From JBJFCE01 sp964437825 (GTDB taxonomy: Bacteria > Bacillota > Clostridia > Lachnospirales > Lachnospiraceae): a DNA stretch of 21,269 nt. The first letter of the stretch is position 1, and each line of letters begins with the position of its first letter. The stretch spans positions 1 to 21,269 of the forward strand of contig CAYTIH010000043.1 in assembly GCA_964437825.1 (NCBI GenBank), written 5' to 3'. Made by a program: the position numbers and the translations under genes. Shown piece by piece: positions 14,293 to 21,269 of the stretch. The notes under the pieces were generated by a model. That model made no database searches. It had not been told where the DNA came from and saw nothing but the letters and a program-made list of their open reading frames with translations.

Positions 14293-15687
14293 ATGAAACA
14301 GCTGAATCTGAAAGAAATGATAGAAACCGTGGATGACATCTGTAAGGTTATGACGGACGCCAATGTGGGAAATGTGGGCGCCGGGAGTATGTCCCTGAAA
14401 GAAAGCTTTCATTTTGAACTGCTGAAATTTGCTGTTTATCTGGCCGATGCAGACGGAAGCATGGATGAAGAGGAACTCCGGATGATTCAGGAATATCTGG
14501 GAATCAAAGCGGATGTAAAAAATCTGAAGGCAATGAAGTACAGGGAAAATGTGGATGATCATTTCGGGGAGGTCATCCCCAATTCTATTAAATATGCGGT
14601 TTTGGCCGATGCGGGCCGCAAGATTTTGCCGGATCCGTACAAAAATCAGAAAGCGCAGATAATGCTTGATACGTACAAGCTGTTCGGACAGACCATGCTG
14701 GCGGTCCATACTCAGGAAGCGGATCAGGTGACCATGTCAAAATATACCTCCTATGTGGACAGACTGGAGAATTTTTTAAAGGAATACGCTGTTTATTATG
14801 CAGGGGATCAGAAAATAATCAGACCCATAGAACAAAGGCTTGAGGATGAGGAAAGCGAAGAGGAAAAAGCGCAGAAGCTGGAAAAGCTGATGGAGGAATT
14901 TAACGGGCTCACAGGCTTAACGCAGGTGAAGCATCAGGTAAACAGTCTGATCAATCTGCTCAAGGTTCAGAAAATGCGTATGGCGATGGGGATGAAATGC
15001 TCCGATGTGTCCAAGCATATGGTTTTTTCGGGAAATCCGGGGACAGGTAAGACTACAGTTGCCAGAATGCTAGGCGAAATATACAAATATATCGGGATTC
15101 TGCCGAAGGGACAGTTGGTCGAGGTGGATCGTTCGGGACTCGTGAAGGGATATATCGGACAGACTGCTGCTAAGGTACAGGAGGTCGTAGAGGAAGCGCT
15201 CGGAGGAATTCTGTTTGTGGATGAGGCATATACGCTGACTGTGAATAAGGGCGAAGGCGACTTCGGTCAGGAGGCAGTGGATACGCTGTTGAAGGCGATG
15301 GAGGATCACAGGAGCGAGTTTGTGGTAATTGTTGCAGGATATACGGATTTGATGGAGGAATTCCTAAGCTCCAATCCCGGTTTAAAGTCCAGATTCAGTA
15401 ATTTTATTTGTTTTGAGGATTATACTGCGCAGGAATTGTTTGAGATTTTAAAGAGTATGTGCCAAAAACAGGAGTATCGCTTATCCGAAGCAGCCCAAAA
15501 GAAGGCGATGGAGATGCTGCGGGAGCGTGTAGAGCATAAGCCGGAAAATTTTGCAAATGCGCGGGAGGTTCGTAACTTTCTGGAACACGCCATCTCCAAT
15601 CATGCGACCAGAGTTGTCGGCTTTAAGGACGTATCGAAGGAAATGCTTTCTACCATTGAGCCGGAGGATTTATGGGAGTTTGACTGA
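14293..15687 (+). CDS. CbxX/SpoVK-type AAA+ ATPase with N-terminal TerB-like domain
   Basis: 464 aa, soluble. Residues about 35-140 resemble a TerB/tellurite-resistance helical domain, with L-A-D-A-D-G-S-M-D-E-E-E at 50-61. A charged linker (182-196) leads to the AAA+ domain: L-T-G-L near 206, Walker A GNPGTGKT at 247-254, V-D-R-S-G-L-V-K-G-Y-I-G-Q at 278-290 (the typical CbxX pore-loop region), Walker B I-L-F-V-D-E at 306-311, and an Arg-finger-like S-R-F near 375. CbxX proteins remodel Rubisco, and SpoVK relatives act in sporulation or secretion systems; the partner here is unknown. It is the last gene of the run starting at 12372. Only a weak hairpin (15683-15711) without a T-run follows. 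Confidence 0.82.
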   Translation: MKQLNLKEMIETVDDICKVMTDANVGNVGAGSMSLKESFHFELLKFAVYLADADGSMDEEELRMIQEYLGIKADVKNLKAMKYRENVDDHFGEVIPNSIKYAVLADAGRKILPDPYKNQKAQIMLDTYKLFGQTMLAVHTQEADQVTMSKYTSYVDRLENFLKEYAVYYAGDQKIIRPIEQRLEDEESEEEKAQKLEKLMEEFNGLTGLTQVKHQVNSLINLLKVQKMRMAMGMKCSDVSKHMVFSGNPGTGKTTVARMLGEIYKYIGILPKGQLVEVDRSGLVKGYIGQTAAKVQEVVEEALGGILFVDEAYTLTVNKGEGDFGQEAVDTLLKAMEDHRSEFVVIVAGYTDLMEEFLSSNPGLKSRFSNFICFEDYTAQELFEILKSMCQKQEYRLSEAAQKKAMEMLRERVEHKPENFANAREVRNFLEHAISNHATRVVGFKDVSKEMLSTIEPEDLWEFD

Positions 15688-15723
15688 TTCCTTCCGGAAA
15701 AAGCGGATCAGCGAAAATGGGTA

Positions 15724-15753
15724 TTGACAAATAAATAAATTGCGAGTTACTAT
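15724..15753 (+). promoter_or_regulatory. Promoter of the T-box/TrpXYZ operon
   Basis: Consensus -35 TTGACA at 15724-15729 and -10 TACTAT at 15748-15753 (18-base spacer). Transcription would begin near 15760, just upstream of the T-box stem I. Confidence 0.7.
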
Positions 15754-15759
15754 ATAGAA

Positions 15760-16017
15760 AACCAATGAAGCGGAGAAAAACAGTTAGCGCATGTTCAGAG
15801 AGTCCGGATGGTGGAAAAGGATGATAAGCGGAACTGATCTGTGGACCGCTGAGGCGGCCCGGTGAAGACAATAGTAGCCAGGCATGGGTTCTCCCATTAC
15901 AGAGAAAGGAAATGATGGTTTCCGATGAGCGGCCGTCCGATAGGACGGCAAACAGGGTGGCACCGCAGGAATAGAACCTGTCCTTGTATCGTTATATGCG
16001 AGGATGGGATTTTTTTA
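15760..16017 (+). promoter_or_regulatory. T-box leader riboswitch, probably tryptophan-specific
   Basis: It senses uncharged tRNA and lets transcription continue when the amino acid is scarce. Visible parts: AGAGAG at 15797-15802 followed by GGATGGTGGAAAAGG (stem I top), CAGTT/AACTG pairing, a basal AGCGG/CCGCT helix, and the T-box AGGGTGGCACCGC at 15954-15966 that pairs with the tRNA end. The terminator has arms at 15977-15989 and 15996-16008 with G-U pairs, then seven T from 16010. The specifier loop reads GATCTGTGGA before CCGCT; the UGG at 15842-15844, followed by A, is the likely codon, giving tRNA-Trp. This suits the TrpXYZ-like genes behind it. It fills the gene-free stretch 15688-16093. 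Confidence 0.9.
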
Positions 16018-16093
16018 TGTGTATGGATTTAGGAATAGGGAAGAAATCCGGAGCATAAGGTAGAGGGCCACGAAGAAAGAGGAGGAAAAAATT

Positions 16094-17197
16094 ATGAAAC
16101 TGAAAAAACTGACAGCACTTTTAACAGCGGCAGCTATGATTGCTATGAGTCTTGCAGGCTGCGCAGGCAGTGACAGCGACAGTGATTCATCCCAGACATC
16201 CGCAGAGGATCGCAGCGAAAGTACAGCGGATCATACCGGGGATGACGGCGCTGATGCAGAAGGTACCGTTTATAAGGTGGGTATTGTGCAGTATGTCGAT
16301 GATGCTTCTTTGAATCAGATTGAAAAGGCGATTGAAGCAGAGCTTGATGCAAAGGGTGCAGAGCTTGGCGTTACCTTTGATTACGCGGATTATACCTTTA
16401 ACGGTCAGGCAGATTCTACAACATTAAATCAGATTGCCACTCAGCTTGTTGCCGATGAAGTGGATGTGATTATTCCGATTGCAACACCGACGGCATGTAT
16501 TATGCAGAATGCTACTGAAGATAATCAGATTCCTGTGGTGTTTGCCGCAGTATCCGATCCTTTGGGCGCAGGCCTTGTAGCCTCTGCGGATGCCCCCGGT
16601 TCCAATATTACGGGAACCTCCGATGCACTGGATACAAATGCAATTTTTGAACTGATGTTTGCGGCAAATCCGGATATCGATTATGTGGGATTCTTATATG
16701 ATAAAGGCCAGGATTCCTCCACACAGGCAATTGCAGATGCAAAGGCATATCTGGATGCTAAGGGGATTGCATATATCGAAAAAACAGGAACCACCAACGA
16801 GGAAGTAAGCCTTGCGGCGGATGCTCTGGTTGCCGAGAAGGTGGATGCCGTATTTACACCGAGCGACAATACGGTCATGACTGCGGAGCTTGCTATTTAC
16901 GAGAAGTTTACGGATGCCGGAATCCCTCATTATGCAGGCGCCGACAGCTTTGCATTAAACGGAGCGTTCTGCGGATATGGCGTGGATTATGTTCAGCTCG
17001 GAACCGAAACAGCCGATATGGCCGTTGAAATTCTGGTAAACGGTGCAGATCCTGCAGTCACTCCGGTCAGAACGATGAACAGCGGTATTGCAACCGTGAA
17101 TATTGAGGTTGCTGAGGCGCTTTCTATCGATTACAGTGTATTTGCGGATATGTGCACTCAGCTGGTTGAAATCAAAACAGCAGAGGAATTTGAGTAA
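16094..17197 (+). CDS. trpX: Tryptophan ABC importer, substrate-binding lipoprotein
   Basis: 367 aa. The signal peptide ends in a lipobox L-A-G-C with Cys23 as the lipid anchor, followed by a Ser/Asp-rich linker to about residue 55. The body matches the ABC substrate-binding family PF04392: Y-K-V-G-I-V-Q-Y at the first strand, L-V-A-D-E-V-D-V-I-I-P-I-A-T-P near 120, V-V-F-A-A-V-S-D-P near 150, N-I-T-G-T-S-D near 171, and a D-A-V-F-T-P-S-D-N strand near 252. A strong GAGGAGG ribosome binding site precedes the ATG. The Trp-type T-box and the permease and ATPase genes directly downstream support the TrpX assignment; tyrosine or another amino acid cannot be excluded from the protein alone. Confidence 0.87.
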   Translation: MKLKKLTALLTAAAMIAMSLAGCAGSDSDSDSSQTSAEDRSESTADHTGDDGADAEGTVYKVGIVQYVDDASLNQIEKAIEAELDAKGAELGVTFDYADYTFNGQADSTTLNQIATQLVADEVDVIIPIATPTACIMQNATEDNQIPVVFAAVSDPLGAGLVASADAPGSNITGTSDALDTNAIFELMFAANPDIDYVGFLYDKGQDSSTQAIADAKAYLDAKGIAYIEKTGTTNEEVSLAADALVAEKVDAVFTPSDNTVMTAELAIYEKFTDAGIPHYAGADSFALNGAFCGYGVDYVQLGTETADMAVEILVNGADPAVTPVRTMNSGIATVNIEVAEALSIDYSVFADMCTQLVEIKTAEEFE

Positions 17198-17225
17198 ATT
17201 ACGAAAGTGATTCAGAGAGGTTTTT

Positions 17226-18197
17226 ATGTCATCATTATCCACAATTTTTACCGTTTCGATTTTTCGCAGTGCCCTTGAGACAGGATGCATTTATGCATTG
17301 GTGGCACTGGCGCTGTTTATTTCTTTTTCTATATTGAATATCGCGGATCTGACTACGGACGGCTGCTATACGCTCGGATGCGCGGTCGGTGCGATGGTTA
17401 CCTTATCGGGACATCCGTTTTTGGCGCTGCTTGCAGCTATGGGAGCAGGAGCGCTTGCAGGCTTTGTGACCGCTTTTTTACAGACCAGAATGGGCGTTGA
17501 ATCCATTTTGGCCGGTATCATTGTGAATACCGGGCTTTATACAATCAATATCATGGTGATGAAGTTTTCGTCGGTTGTCAATATTTTTAATTGCGATACG
17601 ATTTTCCGTTTTGCCAAAAAAACAATCGGCGGGGACTGGTATAAGGTCATCGTGGTACTGATTGTAGTGGCTCTTGTGGCGCTTGTTCTGGCGTGGTTTT
17701 TGAATACCAGGCTGGGACTGTCCATCCGGGCTACGGGCGATAATTCCTCGATGGTAAAGGCCTCCAGCATCAATCCTGCGTTTACGATTACGGTCGGCTT
17801 ATGCGTAGCGAACTCCTTAACCGGACTGGCAGGCTGCCTTCTGGCACAGTATCAGAACTCCTGCGATATCAATATCGGTACGGGAATGGTGACAATCGCA
17901 TTGGCCAGCCTGATTATCGGAGAAACACTGGTCGGAAAGGGCGGTATTTTCAGACGGGTGGTCGGAGTGGTTATCGGAAGCTGTCTGTATCGTTTCATTG
18001 TTGCGGTGGCAATCCGTCTGCATGTGCCTGCGGAATGTTTGAAACTGGTATCCGCGCTGATCGTAGCGGCAGCGATTGCAACGCCCTATCTGAAAGGAAA
18101 GGCTGTTTTCTGGAAATCGAGATTTGCCAGAATGAGACAGCAGTCGAAGCTTCAAAAGCAGGCGGAGAAGGGAATGGGAGGTAAGAAAGATGCTTAA
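17226..18197 (+). CDS. trpY: Tryptophan ABC importer, permease
   Basis: 323 aa, about eight to nine hydrophobic segments, of the branched-chain amino acid permease type (BPD_transp_2). Landmarks are G-C-I-Y-A-L-V-A-L-A near 20, the N-I-A-D-L-T-T-D-G-C-Y-T-L-G stretch near 40-53, and L-S-I-R-A-T-G-D-N near 163, which is the likely ATPase-contact loop. It starts 28 bases after the binding-protein gene, with AGAGAGG before the ATG, and overlaps the ATPase gene by 8 bases. The basic C-terminal tail (about 298-323) is rich in Lys, Arg and Gln. The substrate is inferred from the T-box. Confidence 0.86.
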   Translation: MSSLSTIFTVSIFRSALETGCIYALVALALFISFSILNIADLTTDGCYTLGCAVGAMVTLSGHPFLALLAAMGAGALAGFVTAFLQTRMGVESILAGIIVNTGLYTINIMVMKFSSVVNIFNCDTIFRFAKKTIGGDWYKVIVVLIVVALVALVLAWFLNTRLGLSIRATGDNSSMVKASSINPAFTITVGLCVANSLTGLAGCLLAQYQNSCDINIGTGMVTIALASLIIGETLVGKGGIFRRVVGVVIGSCLYRFIVAVAIRLHVPAECLKLVSALIVAAAIATPYLKGKAVFWKSRFARMRQQSKLQKQAEKGMGGKKDA

Positions 18198-18990
18198 GCT
18201 CAACAATATCAGTAAGACCTTCAATCCCGGAACAGTAAATGAGAAAAAGGCGCTTGATCAGGTAAGCCTTCATCTGGCGGACGGGGATTTCGCAACGATC
18301 ATCGGCAGTAACGGTGCGGGAAAGTCCACCATGTTCAACGCGATTACAGGGGCTTTTCTGGTGGATGAAGGGAATATTATTCTGGGCGGAAAGGATATTA
18401 CCTTTGCAAGAGAGCATGTCCGCAGCAAGGTCATCGGACATCTGTTTCAGGATCCTCTGCTGGGTACTGCGCCCCATATGACAATTGAAGAAAACATGGC
18501 GCTTGCCTATCTGCGCGCCGGAACGAGCAGATATGCGTATTTCAGCCGTATTTCCAGTGCGGATAAAAAGAAATTCCGTGAGCAGCTGTCTCTTTTGGAA
18601 ATGGGCTTGGAGGATCGGATGAAGCAGCCGGTCGGGCTGTTATCCGGAGGACAGCGTCAGGCATTGACCCTGCTTATGGCAACCATGGTTACGCCGAAGA
18701 TTCTTCTTTTGGATGAGCACACGGCAGCGCTTGATCCTGCCACGGCGGAAAAGGTATTAAAGCTTACAAAGGAAATTGTTGCGCAGCGTAAGATTACCTG
18801 TTTGATGGTTACACACAATATGCAGCAGGCCCTGGAGCTTGGAAATCGTATTTTGATGATGGATTCGGGACGTATTGTACTGGATATCAGGGACGAGGAA
18901 AAAGCCGGAATGACAACGGATGATCTGCTGGAGCAGTTCCGTGTGAATGTCGGTAAAAAACTGGATAATGACAGGATATTACTCTCCTAG
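18190..18990 (+). CDS. trpZ: Tryptophan ABC importer, ATPase
   Basis: 266 aa. Walker A G-S-N-G-A-G-K-S-T near 39-47, a Q-loop in L-F-Q-D-P near 86-90, signature L-S-G-G-Q-R-Q near 154-160, Walker B I-L-L-L-D-E-H near 174-180 and the switch His in V-T-H-N. The D-E-H-T-A-A-L-D-P wording after Walker B is typical of this importer class. Its start overlaps the end of the permease gene by 8 bases (ATGCTTAA), so they are coupled, and a strong terminator follows at 19012. It energises the permease encoded just upstream. Confidence 0.87.
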   Translation: MLKLNNISKTFNPGTVNEKKALDQVSLHLADGDFATIIGSNGAGKSTMFNAITGAFLVDEGNIILGGKDITFAREHVRSKVIGHLFQDPLLGTAPHMTIEENMALAYLRAGTSRYAYFSRISSADKKKFREQLSLLEMGLEDRMKQPVGLLSGGQRQALTLLMATMVTPKILLLDEHTAALDPATAEKVLKLTKEIVAQRKITCLMVTHNMQQALELGNRILMMDSGRIVLDIRDEEKAGMTTDDLLEQFRVNVGKKLDNDRILLS

Positions 18991-19011
18991 ACCGGACAAA
19001 ACATGCAAATA

Positions 19012-19045
19012 ATAAGGCGGGCGCTTACATGCGCTCGCCCTGTTT
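19012..19045. terminator. Convergent terminator between trpZ and pyrI
   Basis: GGCGGGCGC at 19016-19024 pairs with GCGCTCGCC at 19031-19039 (one G-U) around a 6-base loop, followed by TGTTTTTC on the plus strand. The minus-strand continuation is moderately T-rich (TTATTATTTG), so it probably ends both transcripts. The pyrI stop codon (19025-19027) lies in the loop. Confidence 0.85.
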
Positions 19046-19456
19046 TTCTTCACAATATTTGCAGCGGTAAATTTCCTTCTCTTCATCGGCAAGAACGAAG
19101 ATATGAGGCAGCCCCTGTTCAATGGAGGTGATGCATCTGGGATTCTTGCAGTGAAAAACATTTTTGATTTCCCTTGGCAGCTGGAGGTCCTTCTTGACCA
19201 CGATTTCTCCGTTTTTAATTACATTGACGGTAATATTATGATCGATGACTGCCAGAACATCCATATCCAGCATATGAATATCACATTCCACCTTTAATAT
19301 GTCTTTTTTCCCCATCTTGTTGCTTTTGGCGTTTTTAATAATAGCAACCGTACAGTCCAGCTTATCAAGTCCTAAATGATGATAAATAGAAAGACTCTTT
19401 CCGGCTTTGATATGATCCAATACAAATCCTTCTTCAATTTTTCCAACGTTTAACAT
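19025..19456 (-). CDS. pyrI: Aspartate carbamoyltransferase regulatory subunit
   Basis: 143 aa from this start. It binds effector nucleotides and the PyrB trimers in pyrimidine synthesis. The N-terminal nucleotide-binding domain starts M-L-N-V-G-K-I-E-E-G-F-V-L-D-H-I. The C-terminal zinc site is complete: C-K-N-P-R-C, then C-K-Y-C near the end. ATG 19456 is preferred because GGAG stands 6 bases upstream; the ATG at 19468 would add four residues but has its GGG only 2 bases away. It follows pyrB by about 60 bases, as expected for pyrBI. Length is close to the usual 150 aa. Confidence 0.93.
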   Translation of the reverse strand: MLNVGKIEEGFVLDHIKAGKSLSIYHHLGLDKLDCTVAIIKNAKSNKMGKKDILKVECDIHMLDMDVLAVIDHNITVNVIKNGEIVVKKDLQLPREIKNVFHCKNPRCITSIEQGLPHIFVLADEEKEIYRCKYCEEKQGERM

Positions 19457-19516
19457 GTCAATCTCCATTCCCTAATTTTTTACACTCATTTTCTCATGAT
19501 TCCATAGCTGCACAGA

Positions 19517-20434
19517 TTATGATACCCGGATCTCCAGCAGGGTCAAAATCAGCGCCATTCGGACATAGACGCCGTACTGCACCTGCTTAAAGTACACTGC
19601 CCGCGGATCATTGTCCACGTCAACCGAAATCTCATTGACTCTCGGAAGCGGGTGAAGGATCAGCATATCGGGTTTTGCGTTTTCCATTTTGGCCTCGTCG
19701 AGAATATAGAAATCCTTTAAGCGGATATAGTCTTCTTCATTAAAGAAGCGTTCCTTTTGTACGCGGGTCATGTAAAGCAGATCCAGATCCGGCATGACCT
19801 GATCAAGGCTGATCACCTCCTGAAAGGAAATTCCTTTTTCCTGCAGCATTTCGATAATATAGTCGGGAATGCGAAGCTCTTCCGGAGAGATAAAAATGAA
19901 GCGGATACCCTCATATCTGACAAGCGCATTGATCAGGGAGTGAACCGTTCGCCCGAATTTCAGATCACCGCACAGACCGATGGTAAAGTGACCAAGCCGG
20001 CCCTTTAAGGAGCGGATCGTCAAAAGGTCCGTTAAGGTCTGGGTCGGATGCTGATGACCGCCGTCCCCGGCATTGATTACGGGAATGGAGGAGTGGCTTG
20101 CAGCAACCATGGGTGCGCCCTCCTTGGGATGCCTTATGGCGCAGATATCCGCAAAACAGGAAATGACGCGGATGGTATCCGCAACGCTTTCCCCTTTCGC
20201 GGCGGAAGAGGAGTTTGCATCCGAAAAGCCGATGACCTGCCCGCCTAAGTTTAACATTGCGGATTCAAAGCTCAGTCTTGTCCTTGTGCTGGGTTCATAG
20301 AAACAAGTGGCAAGCTTTTTACGCGTACAGGCATGTGCGTATTTGTCCGGGCTTTTCTCGATATCCCCTGCCAAATCAAACAGTTTGTCCAATTCCTCAA
20401 CGGAGAAATCGAGGGGACTCATTAAATGTCTCAT
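19517..20434 (-). CDS. pyrB: Aspartate carbamoyltransferase catalytic subunit
   Basis: 305 aa, the usual length. It joins carbamoyl phosphate and aspartate, the first committed step of pyrimidine synthesis. The carbamoyl-phosphate loop F-Y-E-P-S-T-R-T-R-L-S-F-E is at about 45-57, D-G-G-H-Q-H-P-T-Q-T near 128-137, the mobile Ser/Lys loop S-A-A-K-G-E-S near 78-84, and H-P-L-P-R near 261-265. All expected active-site residues are visible. AAAGGAG precedes the ATG on the minus strand. It is co-transcribed with pyrI from the promoter at 20538-20565, with a hairpin at the start of the leader. Confidence 0.96.
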   Translation of the reverse strand: MRHLMSPLDFSVEELDKLFDLAGDIEKSPDKYAHACTRKKLATCFYEPSTRTRLSFESAMLNLGGQVIGFSDANSSSAAKGESVADTIRVISCFADICAIRHPKEGAPMVAASHSSIPVINAGDGGHQHPTQTLTDLLTIRSLKGRLGHFTIGLCGDLKFGRTVHSLINALVRYEGIRFIFISPEELRIPDYIIEMLQEKGISFQEVISLDQVMPDLDLLYMTRVQKERFFNEEDYIRLKDFYILDEAKMENAKPDMLILHPLPRVNEISVDVDNDPRAVYFKQVQYGVYVRMALILTLLEIRVS

Positions 20435-20469
20435 GTTATGTTTTTCTCCTTTCAGTATTTTCTAATCTT

Positions 20470-20536
20470 AGGCAATTGCGAAACTCACTAAAACTTGTGC
20501 AATTTCAACAACATCCGGTAAGTTTCGCATTTGCCT
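20470..20536 (-). promoter_or_regulatory. Hairpin at the 5' end of the pyrB leader
   Basis: AGTTTCGCATTTGCCT (20521-20536) and AGGCAATTGCGAAACT (20470-20485) form a 16-bp inverted repeat with one mismatch around a 35-base loop. The predicted transcription start falls at its first base, so the pyrB mRNA would begin with this stem-loop, which ends about 35 bases before the ATG. No T-run follows, so it is not a simple attenuator. It may stabilise the mRNA, act as a protein site, or respond to pyrimidines. Confidence 0.6.
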
Positions 20537-20537
20537 A

Positions 20538-20565
20538 TATTTATTCTGATTAACATCATTGCCAA
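20538..20565 (-). promoter_or_regulatory. pyrBI promoter
   Basis: On the minus strand, -35 TTGGCA (plus 20560-20565) and -10 TAAATA (plus 20538-20543) with a 16-base spacer. The -35 is good, the -10 fair. Confidence 0.5.
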
Positions 20566-20587
20566 AATAATAATCCTGATTCCCGCA

Positions 20588-20616
20588 AAAAAGCGAAGAG
20601 TAAAAACTCTTCGCCT
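20588..20616 (-). terminator. Terminator of the nitroreductase gene
   Basis: On the minus strand GCGAAGAGT and ACTCTTCGC form a perfect stem with a 5-base T-rich loop, followed by six T. It lies just after the nitroreductase stop codon and separates that gene from pyrBI. Confidence 0.9.
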
Positions 20617-20620
20617 GTGA

Positions 20621-21163
20621 TTAACGATAAGAAATCAGATCCTCCACCGTTTTTCTTTTGGGTGCTGCGGGTGCTTCATCGGGATAGCCGACTGCAATTA
20701 AGGCGGCTACTTCCTGAGTATCGGGAATTGCCAACAGATCTTCGATGACCGACTCATCAAAGATTCCCATAATCACACTGCCAAGTCCCTGTTCGTAAGC
20801 GGCGAGACAAAAAGCCTCGCTGGCAATACCGGCGTCAAACATCTGCCAATGATCGCCCTTAGCGGTGGAGAAGGAGCCGTCACGCTCAAAGCCGCTTCGG
20901 TTCTTGATTATGGTGATTACCATAAGGACCGGCGCACTGTTAATAATATTGGCATTATTCGGATGCGCTGCCGTAGCCTGCGCTGCAATACGGCTTTTTA
21001 ACTCCGGATCCTCTACCGCAATATAGCGGGTAATCTGGGTGTTTTTCCAGCTGGGTGCGAAGGAAGCGGTTTCTATAATACCATTCAGGATATCATGGAT
21101 GACAGAATCCGGTTTAAATTTGCGGATGCTTCTGCGTCCGGTAATACATTCTTTTGCTGTCAT
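20621..21163 (-). CDS. Nitroreductase-family flavoprotein
   Basis: 180 aa. FMN-dependent NAD(P)H oxidoreductase family, usually homodimeric and cytoplasmic. The family opening R-R-S-I-R-K-F-K-P is at 10-18, A-P-S-W-K-N-T-Q near 36-43, a D-A-G-I-A-S-E-A-F segment near 109-117, and G-L-G-S-V-I-M-G-I-F near 126-135, then I-A-V-G-Y-P-D-E before the Lys-rich tail. These are the flavin-binding landmarks. GGGAGG precedes the ATG. The gene stands alone with its own promoter and terminator, so its link to pyrBI is only position. Natural substrate unknown. Confidence 0.9.
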   Translation of the reverse strand: MTAKECITGRRSIRKFKPDSVIHDILNGIIETASFAPSWKNTQITRYIAVEDPELKSRIAAQATAAHPNNANIINSAPVLMVITIIKNRSGFERDGSFSTAKGDHWQMFDAGIASEAFCLAAYEQGLGSVIMGIFDESVIEDLLAIPDTQEVAALIAVGYPDEAPAAPKRKTVEDLISYR

Positions 21164-21214
21164 AATAACCTCCCTGTTTATGTTCGCGAATATGTAGCTT
21201 TCGTAATTTTATTC

Positions 21215-21243
21215 ATTGTAGCATAACGGCTTTGGGGATTCAA
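21215..21243 (-). promoter_or_regulatory. Promoter of the nitroreductase gene
   Basis: On the minus strand, -35 TTGAAT (plus 21238-21243), 17-base spacer, -10 TACAAT (plus 21215-21220). This is a strong sigma-A-type match about 50 bases before the start codon. Confidence 0.8.
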
Positions 21244-21269
21244 TGAAAAGTAAATGAAAAAAGTGTAGA

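Noticed and set aside
15683..15711. Terminator after the AAA+ ATPase gene (CTGAT-CC/GG-ATCAG)
   Set aside because: The stem has a bulge and no T-run follows.

Overview
The window looks like chromosomal DNA of a Clostridia-class Firmicute, most likely Lachnospiraceae. The reasons are strong GGAGG-type ribosome binding sites, a type-A RNase P RNA 3' end, a tryptophan T-box in front of a TrpXYZ-type transporter, a pyrB-pyrI pair, a CmpB-type membrane protein, and a clostridial peptide-maturation cassette. I could run no searches, so family names come from motifs and memory of the families.

Region 1 (1-1070): the 3' end of rnpB, then a membrane-anchored trypsin-like protease with an intact His-Asp-Ser triad.

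Region 2 (1074-10892) is the notable part: a radical-SAM RiPP (ribosomally made, modified peptide) cluster. A promoter at 1074-1102, flanked by short direct repeats, precedes a fused ABC exporter, a radical SAM/SPASM maturase (CcpM-like), a TIGR04066-like maturation protein, an acyl-carrier-like protein without the pantetheine serine, a 59-aa Cys-rich precursor, a permease-gene remnant, a divergent subtilase, an ABC-2 permease, its ATPase, a second Cys-rich precursor (67 aa) and a second ABC-2 permease. The two precursors share an MKKMKKK start and an N-S-V-x-A-Y motif at the same positions (13-18), followed by strictly alternating X-Cys runs (six and seven Cys). None of the small genes at 5452, 5797 and 9465 resembles housekeeping genes. 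Inferred flow: the radical SAM enzyme modifies the Cys run, the ACP-like and TIGR04066 proteins assist, the subtilase (perhaps with the upstream trypsin-like protease) trims, the fused exporter secretes, and the ABC-2 system exports or protects. The permease remnant shows that the cluster was built from duplicated precursor+permease modules, one of which has lost its permease.

Region 3 (10893-15687): a repeat-rich leader, two COG0523/CobW-type GTPases (one with a His/Cys/Asp-rich tandem-repeat arm, one fused to a TIGR03943/DUF1980-like tail), a CmpB-family membrane protein with a coiled-coil tail, and a TerB-like plus CbxX/SpoVK-type AAA+ ATPase. The theme is metal handling, with two less well understood genes downstream.

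Region 4 (15721-19045): promoter, T-box leader with a probable UGG (Trp) specifier, and a three-gene TrpXYZ-type importer ending in a strong terminator.

Region 5 (19025-21269, minus strand): a nitroreductase-family gene with a good promoter and terminator, then pyrB-pyrI with its own promoter and a striking hairpin at the start of the pyrB leader.
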